A stretch of DNA of 64,000 bases from assembly GCA_045578725.1 (NCBI GenBank), contig JAZNKS010000041.1, positions 22,792 through 86,791 on the forward strand, in the 5' to 3' direction. A program made the position numbers and the translations under genes. Below, in pieces: positions 50,801 to 60,703 of the stretch; the stretch's first letter is position 1, and each line of letters opens with the position of its first letter. The notes beneath the pieces are model-generated. The model did not search any database and had not been told where the DNA came from. It saw only the letters and a program-made list of their open reading frames with translations. The DNA is from Flemingiibacterium sp045578725. GTDB lineage: Bacteria; Bacillota; Clostridia; Oscillospirales; CAG-272.

Positions 50801-50812
50801 ATGGTCAAAATC

Positions 50813-51535
50813 ATGAAAATTCTTACGATCGGAAACAGCTTTTCGGAGAATTCGACCCGCTTCCTGCCTGCCATTTTTGCGGATGCCGGCAAGGAGATCA
50901 CCATCGGCAAATGTGTTCTCGGCGGCTGCACGCTGGAGCGGCATTGGAATAACGCCGTGAACAATGAGCCGACCTATGGATCGGCCAATTACGGCGGTGA
51001 TAAGACTCTGCGTGAGATGCTGACCGCTGAAAAATGGGATGTGGTCACGATGCAGCAGGCCAGCCCCATGTCCTGGCGGATCCGCTCTTACTATCCCTAT
51101 ATCGACAATCTGGCCGCCCTTGTGCGCGAGCTGGCGCCGCAGGCCGAGATCATCATTCAGCAGACATGGGCGTACCGCACCGACAATATTGCGCTGAATA
51201 CGAATTTCATGATCAGCCAGGATCAGATGTTTGACATGATCCGTGAAAATTACAACGAGATCTGCGACCGTCTCGGATCCCGCCTCTTCCCGGTAGGCGA
51301 GGCCTTCCGTATCATGCAGGAGGAAACAAATGACCCGGTCGGCATGGTGACCCGTCTGGCCGACGGCCCCTCCCACGCAAATCCCCTTGGCGAATACATC
51401 GGCGCGCTGATCTGGTATGCGGTACTCACCGGCGGTGATCCGGATGCGATCCGCTATGTACCGGAGATTGTAAATCCGACCTTCGTTCCCGCCGCGAAGA
51501 AAGCCGTCCGCCTTGCGCTGGAGCTGTATAATTGA
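50813..51535 (+). CDS. SGNH-like hydrolase of the DUF4886 type
   Basis: 240 residues from the ATG at 50813; the ATG at 50801 adds four residues and lies right after a hairpin. The N-terminal KILTIGNSFSENSTR carries the nucleophile Ser in the N-S-F-S context of DUF4886. VTMQQASPMSW is a block III-like strand. The C-terminal LADGPSHANPLGEYIGALIWY supplies the Asp-x-x-x-His pair. No signal peptide. Probably an esterase acting on glycan-derived material. Single-gene unit with a long structured leader. Confidence 0.8.
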   Translation: MKILTIGNSFSENSTRFLPAIFADAGKEITIGKCVLGGCTLERHWNNAVNNEPTYGSANYGGDKTLREMLTAEKWDVVTMQQASPMSWRIRSYYPYIDNLAALVRELAPQAEIIIQQTWAYRTDNIALNTNFMISQDQMFDMIRENYNEICDRLGSRLFPVGEAFRIMQEETNDPVGMVTRLADGPSHANPLGEYIGALIWYAVLTGGDPDAIRYVPEIVNPTFVPAAKKAVRLALELYN

Positions 51536-51540
51536 ATGAA

Positions 51541-51577
51541 AAAGTCCCGGAATCCATAAAGGTTCCGGGACTTATTT
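51541..51577. terminator. Bidirectional terminator before addA end
   Basis: AAGTCCCGGAA (51542-51552) and TTCCGGGACTT (51563-51573) form an 11-bp stem between the convergent DUF4886-like and addA genes. An A-run on the left and TATTT on the right serve as weak U-tracts. Confidence 0.85.
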
Positions 51578-51584
51578 CATATGC

Positions 51585-54500
51585 TTACCTCTCCGCCTCC
51601 ACCTCGACGGTATCGCCGAGGGCGAAGGAATAGATCAGCACGCGATCGACAGGGCGGGCGAGGATGCGCTCGCAAGCGGCTTTGTAATAGGCAAGCTGGC
51701 GGCGGTGACGGCCAATCAGCAGGGCTTCGGCTTCCGCGCGGCTCATCCCGCGGGGGATGAAGTCGGTCTTGTAGTCGATCAGCGTTACCCGGCCGGATGC
51801 ATCGGCATAGAAGCAGTCGATGACACCCTGGACCAGAAGCGTTTCGCCGGCAAGCTCCGATGCGAGGGTCGGATCGGCGGTGAAGCGATCGGCCGCGAGC
51901 CGGACATTGAAGCGATGCTCGCGGAAAAGCTCCGGTGAGGCGGCCATTTCGCCAAAAATCGGGTGGGCGAAGAATCGCTCCAGCTGATCCATGCGCACCA
52001 GCCTTGCCTCCCGTTCGGTGAGGAATCCCAGCTCCTGCATCCGGCCAAGCTCCTCGCGGATACGGTGGGGAAGCTCCCCTTGCGGCGATGCCGCAAAGCG
52101 GCCGAAATCGCAGAACTGCAGGAAGGTGTGGGTCGCGGTTCCGCGCTCGGCACCGGTCGGATCGGGATCGGAATCCTCGAGGAAGCGGGGACGCTTGAAG
52201 ACGGTCTGCGGCGTGTCGGATCCGCCCTCGGGCAGGATTTCGGCATCCTCGTCGATGGAGGCGGCATCGAGCACGGTCGGTGAGAGCCTTGACACCGACA
52301 GCTTTGCCGGGATCGCGGTCAGATGGGCGCGGGGATACTGATATTTCAGCCTTGCTTCGATTACGGCGGGATCCGGTACGGGTGTAGGGATTGCCTCTGT
52401 TTCGGGTTTTACCGGTTCGTCGGGCCGGGCAGCTTTCCGCTCTCCGACGGGATTGGCGGAAGACAGAACACGGATTTCGTGGATCGGCGATTGCACCCGT
52501 CCGCCGAGGGCCAGCAGAATCCAGGCGAGGAATCCACCGTTGTGCATGACGGAGAGCCGGGAGAGGGGGGAAGCGGCCGCTTTGTCAAGCTCTTTGTCGG
52601 GATCCTTGATCCGGCCGGTGATATAAAGCCGTTCGCGTGCGCGGGTCATGGCGACATAAAGCACCCGCATCTCCTCCTCCAGCTGGTTGTCGGACAGCCG
52701 CTTCAGGATCGCCTGACGGATGGGGGAATCCAACCGCGCAAAGCCGGTGGAATCCGGCAGCTTGCAGGCGATTCCGAGGCTTTTATCGATGACGAGGCTC
52801 TGGCGAAGATCGTTGTCATTGAATTTTTTGCCGCAGCCGGCGATAAAGCAGACGGGGAATTCCAGCCCCTTCGACTGATGGATGGTCATGAGCCGGACGG
52901 TATCCTCGGCCTCGCCGGAGATTTTGGCCGTTTCCAGCGTGGCCTTCTCCTCCAGAATGTCGGACAGATAACGCAGGAAATTGTACAGCCCCTTGAAGGA
53001 GGAGCCCTCGAAGCGGCGAGCGTATTCATAGAGCAGCATCAGATTCGCGCTTGCGAGATTGCCGTTATCGCTCCGAAGGGCCAGAGCGGGCAGATCGGTC
53101 TCACCGTAAAGGTACCAGATCAGGCGATCCACCGGCAGACCCTCGGCCTTGCGCCGATAGCGGGCCAGCGTATCCAGAAATTCGCGGCCTTTCATAAAAT
53201 CGGTGTCAGCTGTGTATGCCTTCAGAGCATCGTAAAGGCATCCCTCGGATGTGTGGCGGCGGATGCGGATCAGATCGTCGAGGGTGAAGCCGAACAGCGG
53301 GCTGTGAAGCGCGCCGGCTAAATAAATATCGCGGGTCGGATTGTCGATAATCTGAAGCAGGCAGAGGGCCAGCAGTACCTCGCCGTTTTCAAAGAAATCT
53401 CCTTTATCGCTGTTGTGAAGGGGAATCGATCGGCGGGCGAAGGCATCCTCGATGGCGGCGGCCGCGCTCTTGGGGCTTCGCATCAGAATGGCAATATCGC
53501 CGGGGCGGATGGGTGTACCGTCATTCTTTTTTCCGCTTTCCAGAAGCGATGCGATTTCGGATGCGATGAATTCGGCCTCTGAATGGGTGACTTCATCGGG
53601 ATTTCCGTCCTCCTCGGCCTTATCGAGCATCACGATCTTCACCGGCGTACCCGATTCCTCGCCGAGCTTTCCGTGGACCAGCTTATCGCCCTCCACAAAG
53701 GGAATCGTGCCGCAGGAATTGGTGAACAGCGCGGCGGAAACGAGATTGGAGAATTCAATGATCGGATTGTCGCATCGGAAATTGTGGGACAGGAAGATGG
53801 TGCGGGAGTCGGGATCGCCGGATAAATAGGCGGTGCGGTAGGAAGCGAAAATCGAGGGCTCGGCACCCCGGAAGGCGTAGATCGACTGCTTGATATCGCC
53901 GACCATGAAGCGGGAGCAGGATTGACCGTCACCGGCGATCGCGGTGAAAATGCTGTCCTGAAGGCTGTTGACGTCCTGATATTCGTCGATGTAAATTTCG
54001 TCAAACCGGCCGCGTACGGTTTCGGCGGCTGCGCTGGGATGATCGCCGTCATAGAGAAGCTTCACCGCCAGATGCTCGATATCGGAAAAATCAATCAGCG
54101 AGCGCTTCTTTTTTTCTTCGGCAAAACGCTGACGGAAGAGCTCCAGCAGGCGGTGAAGCTTCTTCAGCATATCGGCGGCAGCCAGCTGGGAGGCGCGGAT
54201 TTCATCCGGATTTTGCGAGAAGGTGCGGCCGCTGTTTGCTTTGCGGCGTTTATGGAAGGCCTCCCGCGATGCCTTGGCCGCTTCCACGGCCGGCGGGCAT
54301 TCACCCGCATATCGGCCGAGGGTCGGCGATTTGTAATCGCTGAACAGGCGGCCCACGGCTTCGAAATTCTCCCCGGCGATCACGGAGCGCAGGAATTCGA
54401 TGTCGGAAGTGAAGGTGGTCAGATAGGCCTTTGAAAGCTTGGGATCGTTCATCAGATCGGGAAGCGCCGCCTCATAGAGGGGAAGAACAGGCTCGCATTC

Positions 54501-55169
54501 GCGGCGGACGTGGGAAAGAATCTCCTGTCCGCACCGGCTTTCGCCGAAATCCGCCTGGCTGTCCCGGATCAGCTCTTTGGCGAAGGATTCTATGAAGCCG
54601 ATGGATTCGCGGCAGGAGGAAAGCTCGGTGTCGATTCCGAGGAAGATATCGGCCAGCCGCTCGTCCGATTTCATGCCAATGAAGGTATCGGCGAAGGCGG
54701 GAAAATCGTCGATCTCGCCGGAGGAATACGAATCCTCGATCAGCTCGTCCATCAGCGATTTTCGCAGCAGGCGTATTTCGGCCTCATCTGCGACCGAAAA
54801 ATCGCCGCTGATTCCCGCTTCCTCCGGAAATGAGCGGATGAGATCGAGGCAGAAGCTGTGAATGGTGCAGATATTGGCCCGATCCAGCGCCAGAAGCTGG
54901 CGTGCGAGGCGGGAATCGGTCGGATTTTTCGCCAGCGCATCCATCAGCGCCGCCGAAATTCGTTCCTTCAGCTCGCCGGCCGCCGCCTTCGTGAAGGTGA
55001 CGATCAGCATCCGTGTGATATCGGCGGGGGCATCGGGATCCGTGAGGCGGGTGATGATCCGCTCGGTCAGAACGGCGGTCTTTCCGGAGCCGGCACCGGC
55101 TGAAACCAGCAGGCGGCGGCTTTTATCGGTGATCGCCTGTAATTGGGCGGCGGTCCATTTCTTTTCCAT
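51585..55169 (-). CDS. addA: ATP-dependent helicase/nuclease subunit A (AddA)
   Basis: 1194 residues. UvrD/Rep-type helicase with Walker A SAGAGSGKT (about 23-31), motif II IDEYQDVN, motif III GDIKQSIYAFRGAEP, and motifs V/VI (IHQSKGLEFPVCF, YVAMTRARERL). The C-terminal RecB-like nuclease has GTATHTFLQF, V-I-D-C-F-Y-A-D and LIDYKTD with the catalytic Asp and Lys. It forms the AddAB complex with AddB for double-strand-break resection. It starts 1 bp after the AddB stop, an operon with addB first. The size fits the family. Confidence 0.97.
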   Translation of the reverse strand: MEKKWTAAQLQAITDKSRRLLVSAGAGSGKTAVLTERIITRLTDPDAPADITRMLIVTFTKAAAGELKERISAALMDALAKNPTDSRLARQLLALDRANICTIHSFCLDLIRSFPEEAGISGDFSVADEAEIRLLRKSLMDELIEDSYSSGEIDDFPAFADTFIGMKSDERLADIFLGIDTELSSCRESIGFIESFAKELIRDSQADFGESRCGQEILSHVRRECEPVLPLYEAALPDLMNDPKLSKAYLTTFTSDIEFLRSVIAGENFEAVGRLFSDYKSPTLGRYAGECPPAVEAAKASREAFHKRRKANSGRTFSQNPDEIRASQLAAADMLKKLHRLLELFRQRFAEEKKKRSLIDFSDIEHLAVKLLYDGDHPSAAAETVRGRFDEIYIDEYQDVNSLQDSIFTAIAGDGQSCSRFMVGDIKQSIYAFRGAEPSIFASYRTAYLSGDPDSRTIFLSHNFRCDNPIIEFSNLVSAALFTNSCGTIPFVEGDKLVHGKLGEESGTPVKIVMLDKAEEDGNPDEVTHSEAEFIASEIASLLESGKKNDGTPIRPGDIAILMRSPKSAAAAIEDAFARRSIPLHNSDKGDFFENGEVLLALCLLQIIDNPTRDIYLAGALHSPLFGFTLDDLIRIRRHTSEGCLYDALKAYTADTDFMKGREFLDTLARYRRKAEGLPVDRLIWYLYGETDLPALALRSDNGNLASANLMLLYEYARRFEGSSFKGLYNFLRYLSDILEEKATLETAKISGEAEDTVRLMTIHQSKGLEFPVCFIAGCGKKFNDNDLRQSLVIDKSLGIACKLPDSTGFARLDSPIRQAILKRLSDNQLEEEMRVLYVAMTRARERLYITGRIKDPDKELDKAAASPLSRLSVMHNGGFLAWILLALGGRVQSPIHEIRVLSSANPVGERKAARPDEPVKPETEAIPTPVPDPAVIEARLKYQYPRAHLTAIPAKLSVSRLSPTVLDAASIDEDAEILPEGGSDTPQTVFKRPRFLEDSDPDPTGAERGTATHTFLQFCDFGRFAASPQGELPHRIREELGRMQELGFLTEREARLVRMDQLERFFAHPIFGEMAASPELFREHRFNVRLAADRFTADPTLASELAGETLLVQGVIDCFYADASGRVTLIDYKTDFIPRGMSRAEAEALLIGRHRRQLAYYKAACERILARPVDRVLIYSFALGDTVEVEAER

Positions 55170-55170
55170 G

Positions 55171-58100
55171 TCAATCCCCCTTTTCCGAAGCCCGGCGGCA
55201 GATCGGCTTCATCGCACAGTATGCGCAGGCGTTGTGCTTTTTTGTCTTGATCGGATGTGCCGAGGCGTTGCCGCGCTTGATTTCACCGCTGATTTTCCGG
55301 ACGGTTTCCGTAGTTTCGGACAGCAGACGGCCGAATTCCTCCAGCGATTTCAGCGAATCGGTGTCGGAATACCCGTCCTTCTTCTTTTTGAAGGGCAGAT
55401 AGCGGCCGGCCAGCTCTTTTTCCATCGCCGTCAGGACATCGGGATCGTCGAGAAGAAGGCCGCTCCGTGCTAACTTCTCGCTGACCATCCCCGTGACCTC
55501 GTCGGCAGATACGGCTGAATCCGGTGTAACGGTCGGTACATTGGCAGAAAAGTAGAGCACACCGGCGGGTATCAGTTCATCATCCCCCGGCTTCAGCGCC
55601 GAGGACGGACGGTTTCCGTTCTTCCAAAGCGAGAACAGATAGAGAAGCATCTGCAGATTCAGACCCATCGAGATGTCGGACAGCGAGAATTCCTTGCTTC
55701 CGGTCTTGTAGTCAACTACGCGGATGTAGAGCTTGCCATCCTTTTTCAGCGTGTCCACGCGGTCGGCGATGCCGTAGATGCAGGCCTTCGATCCGTCCGC
55801 AAGCTCGATTTCCAACGGGTCCACCGACTCCTCACCGGGAGAGGGGAAGCGGATCGGCAGCTCATAGAAGGCCGGGCGGAAATCGCTCTGGCGGAATTCT
55901 TCGGCAATGTTTCGGCAAAGCAGGCGGGAGGAACGGCCAAGGCGGACGAACAGCTGATTCAGGCGGCCCGAATTGAGCGCATCGGGTGCGGTACGGCGGA
56001 TGTCATCGGTCAGCTGATGCAGGATTCCGTCCACCATCCGATCCAGCTCCTCCTCGGACAAATCGCCGATGCGATCAGCGGAGGAGGAGGCGAATGCCTC
56101 CAGTACGCGGTGTACCAGCGATCCGATGTCGGCGGCATCAAAGCGGGCGGGCCGTGCTTCATCCAGATGCAGAATGTATTGGCAGAAATACGAGAAATGG
56201 CAGAGAACATACCGGTCAAGCTTCGATTGGGAGAGGGCAAGATCGCCGGGCGTTGTCAGAGCGGCCGTTTCCGGCTCCAGATAAAGATCGGTCTGGCTAA
56301 GCGGAATGGCCTGCTTCTTCAGACGGGCACGCATCGCGGGATCCTCCGCGGCAAGATCGGTCAGAACCGATCGCAGGGCGGGATCGGCGGCCGCAGCGAA
56401 TTCAGGCAGATTCCGCCACCCTGCCAGACGTTCGGATAAGGGGAGCGAAGAAAAATCGATCTGCCTTGCGCCGGGGAAGAGAGTTGACAGGCGCAGAACG
56501 CCGAGCGAAGGCTTGATGGCCCGGCCCTGAAGATCGGCCAGGGACCAGATCGCACAGACGGATTCGGAGGCGGAGGCAAGCACCCGCCAGAAGGTGAAGC
56601 GCTCATCGAGGGCGCGGGATTCGGTGCCGTCGGCAAGCTCAATGCCGAGGGACTGCAGGCGCTCCCGCTCGGTATCGGTGAAAAAGCTGTCATCGCGCGG
56701 CGCGAGCGGGAAGATTCCCTCATTCACACCGATCAGGATCATGTGGCGGGCCGTTTTACGGAGCAGGGAGGCATCGCCGACGGTTACTTCATCGATGGCG
56801 GACGGAATCCGGCCCATGTCGGCAGATTCAAAGAGGAGCGAAAGGAGCTTGACAAAACGTTCGCTGTCGCATTCCATGCCGGATACGCGCAGGCAGAGCT
56901 CGTCCAGCACATCCATCAGGAGATCCCAGAGCCGTGACAGCTCCTCGGCCTCTGACTTTTCGCCGCAGGAAAGATGGGCAGCAGCCTTTGCTTCCAGCCG
57001 GGCTGGGATTTCAAGCTGGAGCAGAAAATCGTAGAGTGCGCCGGCATATTCGCGGACATTATGGCAGGAATCGAGGGTCTGATAAAAGGAAGCAAGCGGA
57101 TCGGCGAAACGGCGGCGAAGGGCATTGAGCCGATCAAGTCGGGCCGCATCCCCCGCATCCGGGCTGAAGGCCGCCCGATAACCGCGCGGATTCATCGTCC
57201 ATTCATCAAACCAGAGCCGCCCGCGGATCGACCAGGTTTCGGCATAGGTTTCGACTTCGGAAACCTCGTCGGGATCCAGCGCCAGCAGGCCGGTTTTGAG
57301 ACAGGACAGCAGATCGGCAGAGGCAAATCCCGAGGCGCGGACCGTGAACAGCGCGAGGATCAGCTTGATCAGCGGCTTGTGAGTGATATCGGAGCGGCGG
57401 GAGAGGAAAAAGGGAATCCCGTATTTTTCGAAGGTGACATCGAGAATGCCATCGTACCGATCAAGGCCCCGCGTGACGATGGCGAAATCCCGCCACGATG
57501 CGCCCGCACGGACACCGTCGAGGATACGGAGCGCCGCCGCCTCGCATTCGGCGAATAGATTGGCGCAGGGAATCAGCGTGACCGCATCGGTTGGCTCGGT
57601 ATAAGCAGCCATTTCGGCGAGATTCAGCGACCAGAGATGCTTTTCAAGCGTTTCAAGGGCGGAATTTGACACCCGGTGATTTCCCTCAAGAAGAGTCTGC
57701 TCCCATTCCATGCGGGCGTCGTCGGCAAGGCGGCGGATCCGGCGAGCGGTTTCGCGGATATTGTCAAAGAGCGGATCGCCTGTTTCGGCACCATCCGTGC
57801 AGAGCGCGACGGTCAGATTGTCAGCCTGCAAAAGAATCCGGCGGAGGATTTCAAACTGCTGGGGCGTGAAGCCGTTGAAGGAATCGAGATAGACATCTGC
57901 TCCCGCAAAGAAATCGTGCTTTCCGAGAAGCTCGGCGGCGCGGGTCAGATCGTCGGCCGGGTCGCTCGATTGCGAGGCGACAAGGCCGGTATAGGAGGCT
58001 AAAATCAGCGACAGATCGGACAGCTTACGGCGGAGGCGGCCGTCGGCTCCGTCATCCTGCAGACCCGCAAGCGAATGCTCCAGCGCGGATGGGGAGATCC

Positions 58101-58485
58101 TGTAAGCCTTACATTCGGCGACGGCGGAGAGCATCGCCGTTACGCCGGCGCGATCGGCGGCGAGATGCTTGTTTTCCAGCATTCCCGACAGCTCGTCGAT
58201 CGTCTGCCACATGAGAAGCGCCTTGCCGCCGTCGGTGATCGATCGCTTTGACAGACCGCCGTACTGGCGGAAGATGCGGTTGCAGAGCCGCTTGAAATTC
58301 AGCACCTCCAGATGAACGGAGGGGGCAGAGCCGAGTCTTTCGGCCATCTGCTGTTCGGTATCCAGCGCCTGCTGCTCCGGGACGATGATGAAACATCGGC
58401 GGCCAAGGCGGAGGCTTTCGACGGCACGCTCACAGATGGTGGTTGTCTTGCCACTGCCGGCGCGCCCGAAGAGAAAATGAAGCAT
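55171..58485 (-). CDS. addB: ATP-dependent nuclease subunit B (AddB)
   Basis: 1104 residues. The N-terminal Walker A is FGRAGSGKTTTI. The C-terminal nuclease has VVDYKTG. Iron-sulphur cysteines are visible: one in LCHFSYFCQYIL and three in CAYCAMKPICRR near the C-terminus, as in Bacillus AddB. SD GGGAG precedes the ATG. It is first gene of the addBA operon, with its own promoter at 58559-58587 and a leader hairpin at 58502-58537. Confidence 0.96.
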   Translation of the reverse strand: MLHFLFGRAGSGKTTTICERAVESLRLGRRCFIIVPEQQALDTEQQMAERLGSAPSVHLEVLNFKRLCNRIFRQYGGLSKRSITDGGKALLMWQTIDELSGMLENKHLAADRAGVTAMLSAVAECKAYRISPSALEHSLAGLQDDGADGRLRRKLSDLSLILASYTGLVASQSSDPADDLTRAAELLGKHDFFAGADVYLDSFNGFTPQQFEILRRILLQADNLTVALCTDGAETGDPLFDNIRETARRIRRLADDARMEWEQTLLEGNHRVSNSALETLEKHLWSLNLAEMAAYTEPTDAVTLIPCANLFAECEAAALRILDGVRAGASWRDFAIVTRGLDRYDGILDVTFEKYGIPFFLSRRSDITHKPLIKLILALFTVRASGFASADLLSCLKTGLLALDPDEVSEVETYAETWSIRGRLWFDEWTMNPRGYRAAFSPDAGDAARLDRLNALRRRFADPLASFYQTLDSCHNVREYAGALYDFLLQLEIPARLEAKAAAHLSCGEKSEAEELSRLWDLLMDVLDELCLRVSGMECDSERFVKLLSLLFESADMGRIPSAIDEVTVGDASLLRKTARHMILIGVNEGIFPLAPRDDSFFTDTERERLQSLGIELADGTESRALDERFTFWRVLASASESVCAIWSLADLQGRAIKPSLGVLRLSTLFPGARQIDFSSLPLSERLAGWRNLPEFAAAADPALRSVLTDLAAEDPAMRARLKKQAIPLSQTDLYLEPETAALTTPGDLALSQSKLDRYVLCHFSYFCQYILHLDEARPARFDAADIGSLVHRVLEAFASSSADRIGDLSEEELDRMVDGILHQLTDDIRRTAPDALNSGRLNQLFVRLGRSSRLLCRNIAEEFRQSDFRPAFYELPIRFPSPGEESVDPLEIELADGSKACIYGIADRVDTLKKDGKLYIRVVDYKTGSKEFSLSDISMGLNLQMLLYLFSLWKNGNRPSSALKPGDDELIPAGVLYFSANVPTVTPDSAVSADEVTGMVSEKLARSGLLLDDPDVLTAMEKELAGRYLPFKKKKDGYSDTDSLKSLEEFGRLLSETTETVRKISGEIKRGNASAHPIKTKKHNACAYCAMKPICRRASEKGD

Positions 58486-58501
58486 GAGTTTCTCCCGATA
58501 A

Positions 58502-58537
58502 CATCACGGAAGCACGGTGATGCTCGGATCCGTGATG
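58502..58537 (-). promoter_or_regulatory. Inverted repeat in the addB leader
   Basis: CATCACGGA (58502-58510) and TCCGTGATG (58529-58537) form a perfect 9-bp stem with an 18-nt loop, about 17 nt upstream of the addB start. Possibly an mRNA-stabilising or regulatory hairpin. Confidence 0.45.
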
Positions 58538-58558
58538 GAATGTTTCTTGTATACCTCT

Positions 58559-58587
58559 ATTATAGCAGAAAATTTGTTTTTGGGCAA
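58559..58587 (-). promoter_or_regulatory. Promoter of addBA
   Basis: On the minus strand TTGCCC (58587-58582) and TATAAT (58564-58559) with a 17-bp spacer. Confidence 0.7.
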
Positions 58588-58596
58588 GAGAATTCA

Positions 58597-58625
58597 TTGA
58601 CTTTATTGAAAAAATAGTGTATAAT
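58597..58625 (+). promoter_or_regulatory. Promoter of the GyrB-like gene
   Basis: TTGACT (58597-58602) and TATAAT (58620-58625) with a 17-bp spacer, back to back with the addB promoter. GGGGAGAGG precedes the ATG at 58656. Confidence 0.82.
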
Positions 58626-58655
58626 AGAAGGGAACGATAATGGGGAGAGGAAAAT

Positions 58656-60656
58656 ATGGCAAAGAAAACGACTGAAAAAACCTACGGCGATCAGAGCATC
58701 GTCATGCTGAAGGGCCCGGACCGTGTGCGCAAGCGCCCGGCGGTCATTTTCGGTTCGGACGGCCTGGAGGGCTGTCAGCATTCTGTCCTGGAGATTCTGG
58801 CCAACGCGGTCGATGAGGCTCGTGAGGGATACGGAAGCGAGATCCGCGTGCGGGTCTTCGCCGATCATTCGATCGAGGTCGATGACCGCGGCCGCGGCGT
58901 TCCGCTCGGATGGAACGAGGCCGGGGGCAAATACAACTGGGAGCTTGTTTACTGCGAGATGTATGCCGGCGGCAAATACAACAACAACTCCGGCGGCGCA
59001 TCCTACGAATATTCGCTGGGCCTCAACGGCCTCGGCGCCTGCGCGACCCAGTACAGCTCGGAATATATGGAGGTCGCCTCCTACAACGGGCAGAATTGCA
59101 GCCGTGTCAGCTTCAAAAAGGGCTTCCCGACCACCGATCTGATTGTGACCCCGCTCGCCGGCAAGGCAAAGCGCACGGGCACGGTTATTCGCTGGCTGCC
59201 CGATCTGGAGGTCTTCACGGACATCAATATCCCCCGCGAATTCTTTGAGGAAACGCTGAAGAAGCAGTCGATTGTCAATCCAAGGATCAAATTCATCCTC
59301 GATTACGAAACGGCCGAGGGCGAATTCGATCATGTGGAGTATTACTACGAGAACGGCATCATCGAATATGTCACCGAGCTGGCGGGCGGGGAATCGCTGA
59401 CCGCGCCGGTGATCTGGCATCTGGAAACCTCCGGCCGTGACCGCGCCGACAAGGACGATTACAAGCTGAAGGCAGACATCTCCTTCTGCATTTCCAATTC
59501 GGTCAATGTGATCGAATATTATCACAATGCCAGCTTTCTGGAGCATGGCGGCTCGCCGGACAAGGCGGTCCGTGCGGCCTTTGTCTATGCGGTGGACAAG
59601 TATCTGAAGGCGGGCGGCAAATACAACAAGAACGAGGCGAAGATCACCTTTGCCGACATCGAGGATTGTCTGGTGCTGGTCACCAACAGCTCCTCGACCC
59701 AGACCTCCTATGCGAATCAGACCAAGAAGGCAATCACCAACACCTTTATCGCCGAGGCAATGACGGAATTTCTGAAGCATCAGTTAGAGGTCTATTTTGC
59801 CGAGAATCCGGCCGAGGCGGATCGGATGGCGGGACAGATTCTGGTCAACAAGCGCTCCCGCGAAACCGCCGAATCCACCCGTCTGAACATCAAAAAGAAG
59901 CTGGCCGGCACGATCGACATCACCAACCGGATCGAGAAGTTTGTCAACTGCCGCACCAAGGATCCCGAGCGCCGCGAGCTGTATATCGTCGAGGGCGATT
60001 CCGCGCTGACCTCCTGTAAACTGGGCCGCGAATCCGAGTTTCAGGCGATTTTCGCTGTGCGCGGTAAGACGCTGAACTGCTTAAAGAGCAATTATGACCG
60101 GATTTTCAAAAGCGATGTCATCGTGAATATGCTGAAGGTCATCGGATGCGGCGTGGAAATCAAGGCCAAGGTCAAGGGCGACATTGTGCCGTTTGATTAT
60201 GAAGCTCTGCGCTGGTCGAAGATCATCATCTGTACGGATGCCGACGAGGACGGCTACCAGATCCGTACGCTGCTGCTGACGGTCTTCTACCGCCTGCTGC
60301 CGACCCTGATCAAGAAGGGCAAGATCTACATCGCCGAATCGCCGCTGTTTGAAATCAACTGCAAGGACAAGGTTTACTTTGCCTACAACGAGCAGGAGAA
60401 GATCGACATCCTCGCAAAGCTGGGCAATGCCAAATACACGATCCAGCGCTCCAAGGGTCTTGGTGAGAACACCCCGTCGATGATGTGGGATACCACGATG
60501 AATCCCGAATCCCGCCGCCTGATTCAGGTCAACGAAGCCGATGCGGCAGAAACCGCACGGATTTTTGAAACGCTCCTCGGCGACGATCTGGAGTCGCGCA
60601 AGGAATACATCACCGTCCACGGCAGCGAATACATCCGCCAGGCGGAAGAGATGTGA
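58656..60656 (+). CDS. Divergent type IIA topoisomerase B subunit (GyrB/ParE paralogue)
   Basis: 666 residues with the full GyrB plan: GHKL ATPase (ILANAVDEA, DDRGRGVP, SLGLNGLGACATQY), transducer, Toprim and C-terminal tail. Toprim motifs are altered: EGDSALTSC near 445 where EGDSAGGSA is usual, RGKTLNC, and TDADEDGYQI near 527 where TDADVDGAHI is usual. Metal-binding Glu and DxD residues are kept. QRSKGLGEN replaces QRYKGLGEM. It is therefore likely active, but a lineage distinct from housekeeping GyrB and ParE. No A-subunit gene follows; the operon stops at a terminator. Confidence 0.87.
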   Translation: MAKKTTEKTYGDQSIVMLKGPDRVRKRPAVIFGSDGLEGCQHSVLEILANAVDEAREGYGSEIRVRVFADHSIEVDDRGRGVPLGWNEAGGKYNWELVYCEMYAGGKYNNNSGGASYEYSLGLNGLGACATQYSSEYMEVASYNGQNCSRVSFKKGFPTTDLIVTPLAGKAKRTGTVIRWLPDLEVFTDINIPREFFEETLKKQSIVNPRIKFILDYETAEGEFDHVEYYYENGIIEYVTELAGGESLTAPVIWHLETSGRDRADKDDYKLKADISFCISNSVNVIEYYHNASFLEHGGSPDKAVRAAFVYAVDKYLKAGGKYNKNEAKITFADIEDCLVLVTNSSSTQTSYANQTKKAITNTFIAEAMTEFLKHQLEVYFAENPAEADRMAGQILVNKRSRETAESTRLNIKKKLAGTIDITNRIEKFVNCRTKDPERRELYIVEGDSALTSCKLGRESEFQAIFAVRGKTLNCLKSNYDRIFKSDVIVNMLKVIGCGVEIKAKVKGDIVPFDYEALRWSKIIICTDADEDGYQIRTLLLTVFYRLLPTLIKKGKIYIAESPLFEINCKDKVYFAYNEQEKIDILAKLGNAKYTIQRSKGLGENTPSMMWDTTMNPESRRLIQVNEADAAETARIFETLLGDDLESRKEYITVHGSEYIRQAEEM

Positions 60657-60666
60657 GGGAAATAAG

Positions 60667-60697
60667 AGAGGGCACCTTGAAAAAGGTGCCCTTTTTT
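60667..60697 (+). terminator. Terminator of the GyrB-like gene
   Basis: GGGCACCTT (60670-60678), GAAA tetraloop, AAGGTGCCC (60683-60691), then six T. Confidence 0.93.
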
Positions 60698-60703
60698 ATG
60701 CGG

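Noticed and set aside
58560..59780. A 406-codon minus-strand frame antisense to the GyrB-like gene.
   Set aside because: Shadow frame; it would start within the GyrB-like gene and run through two promoters.
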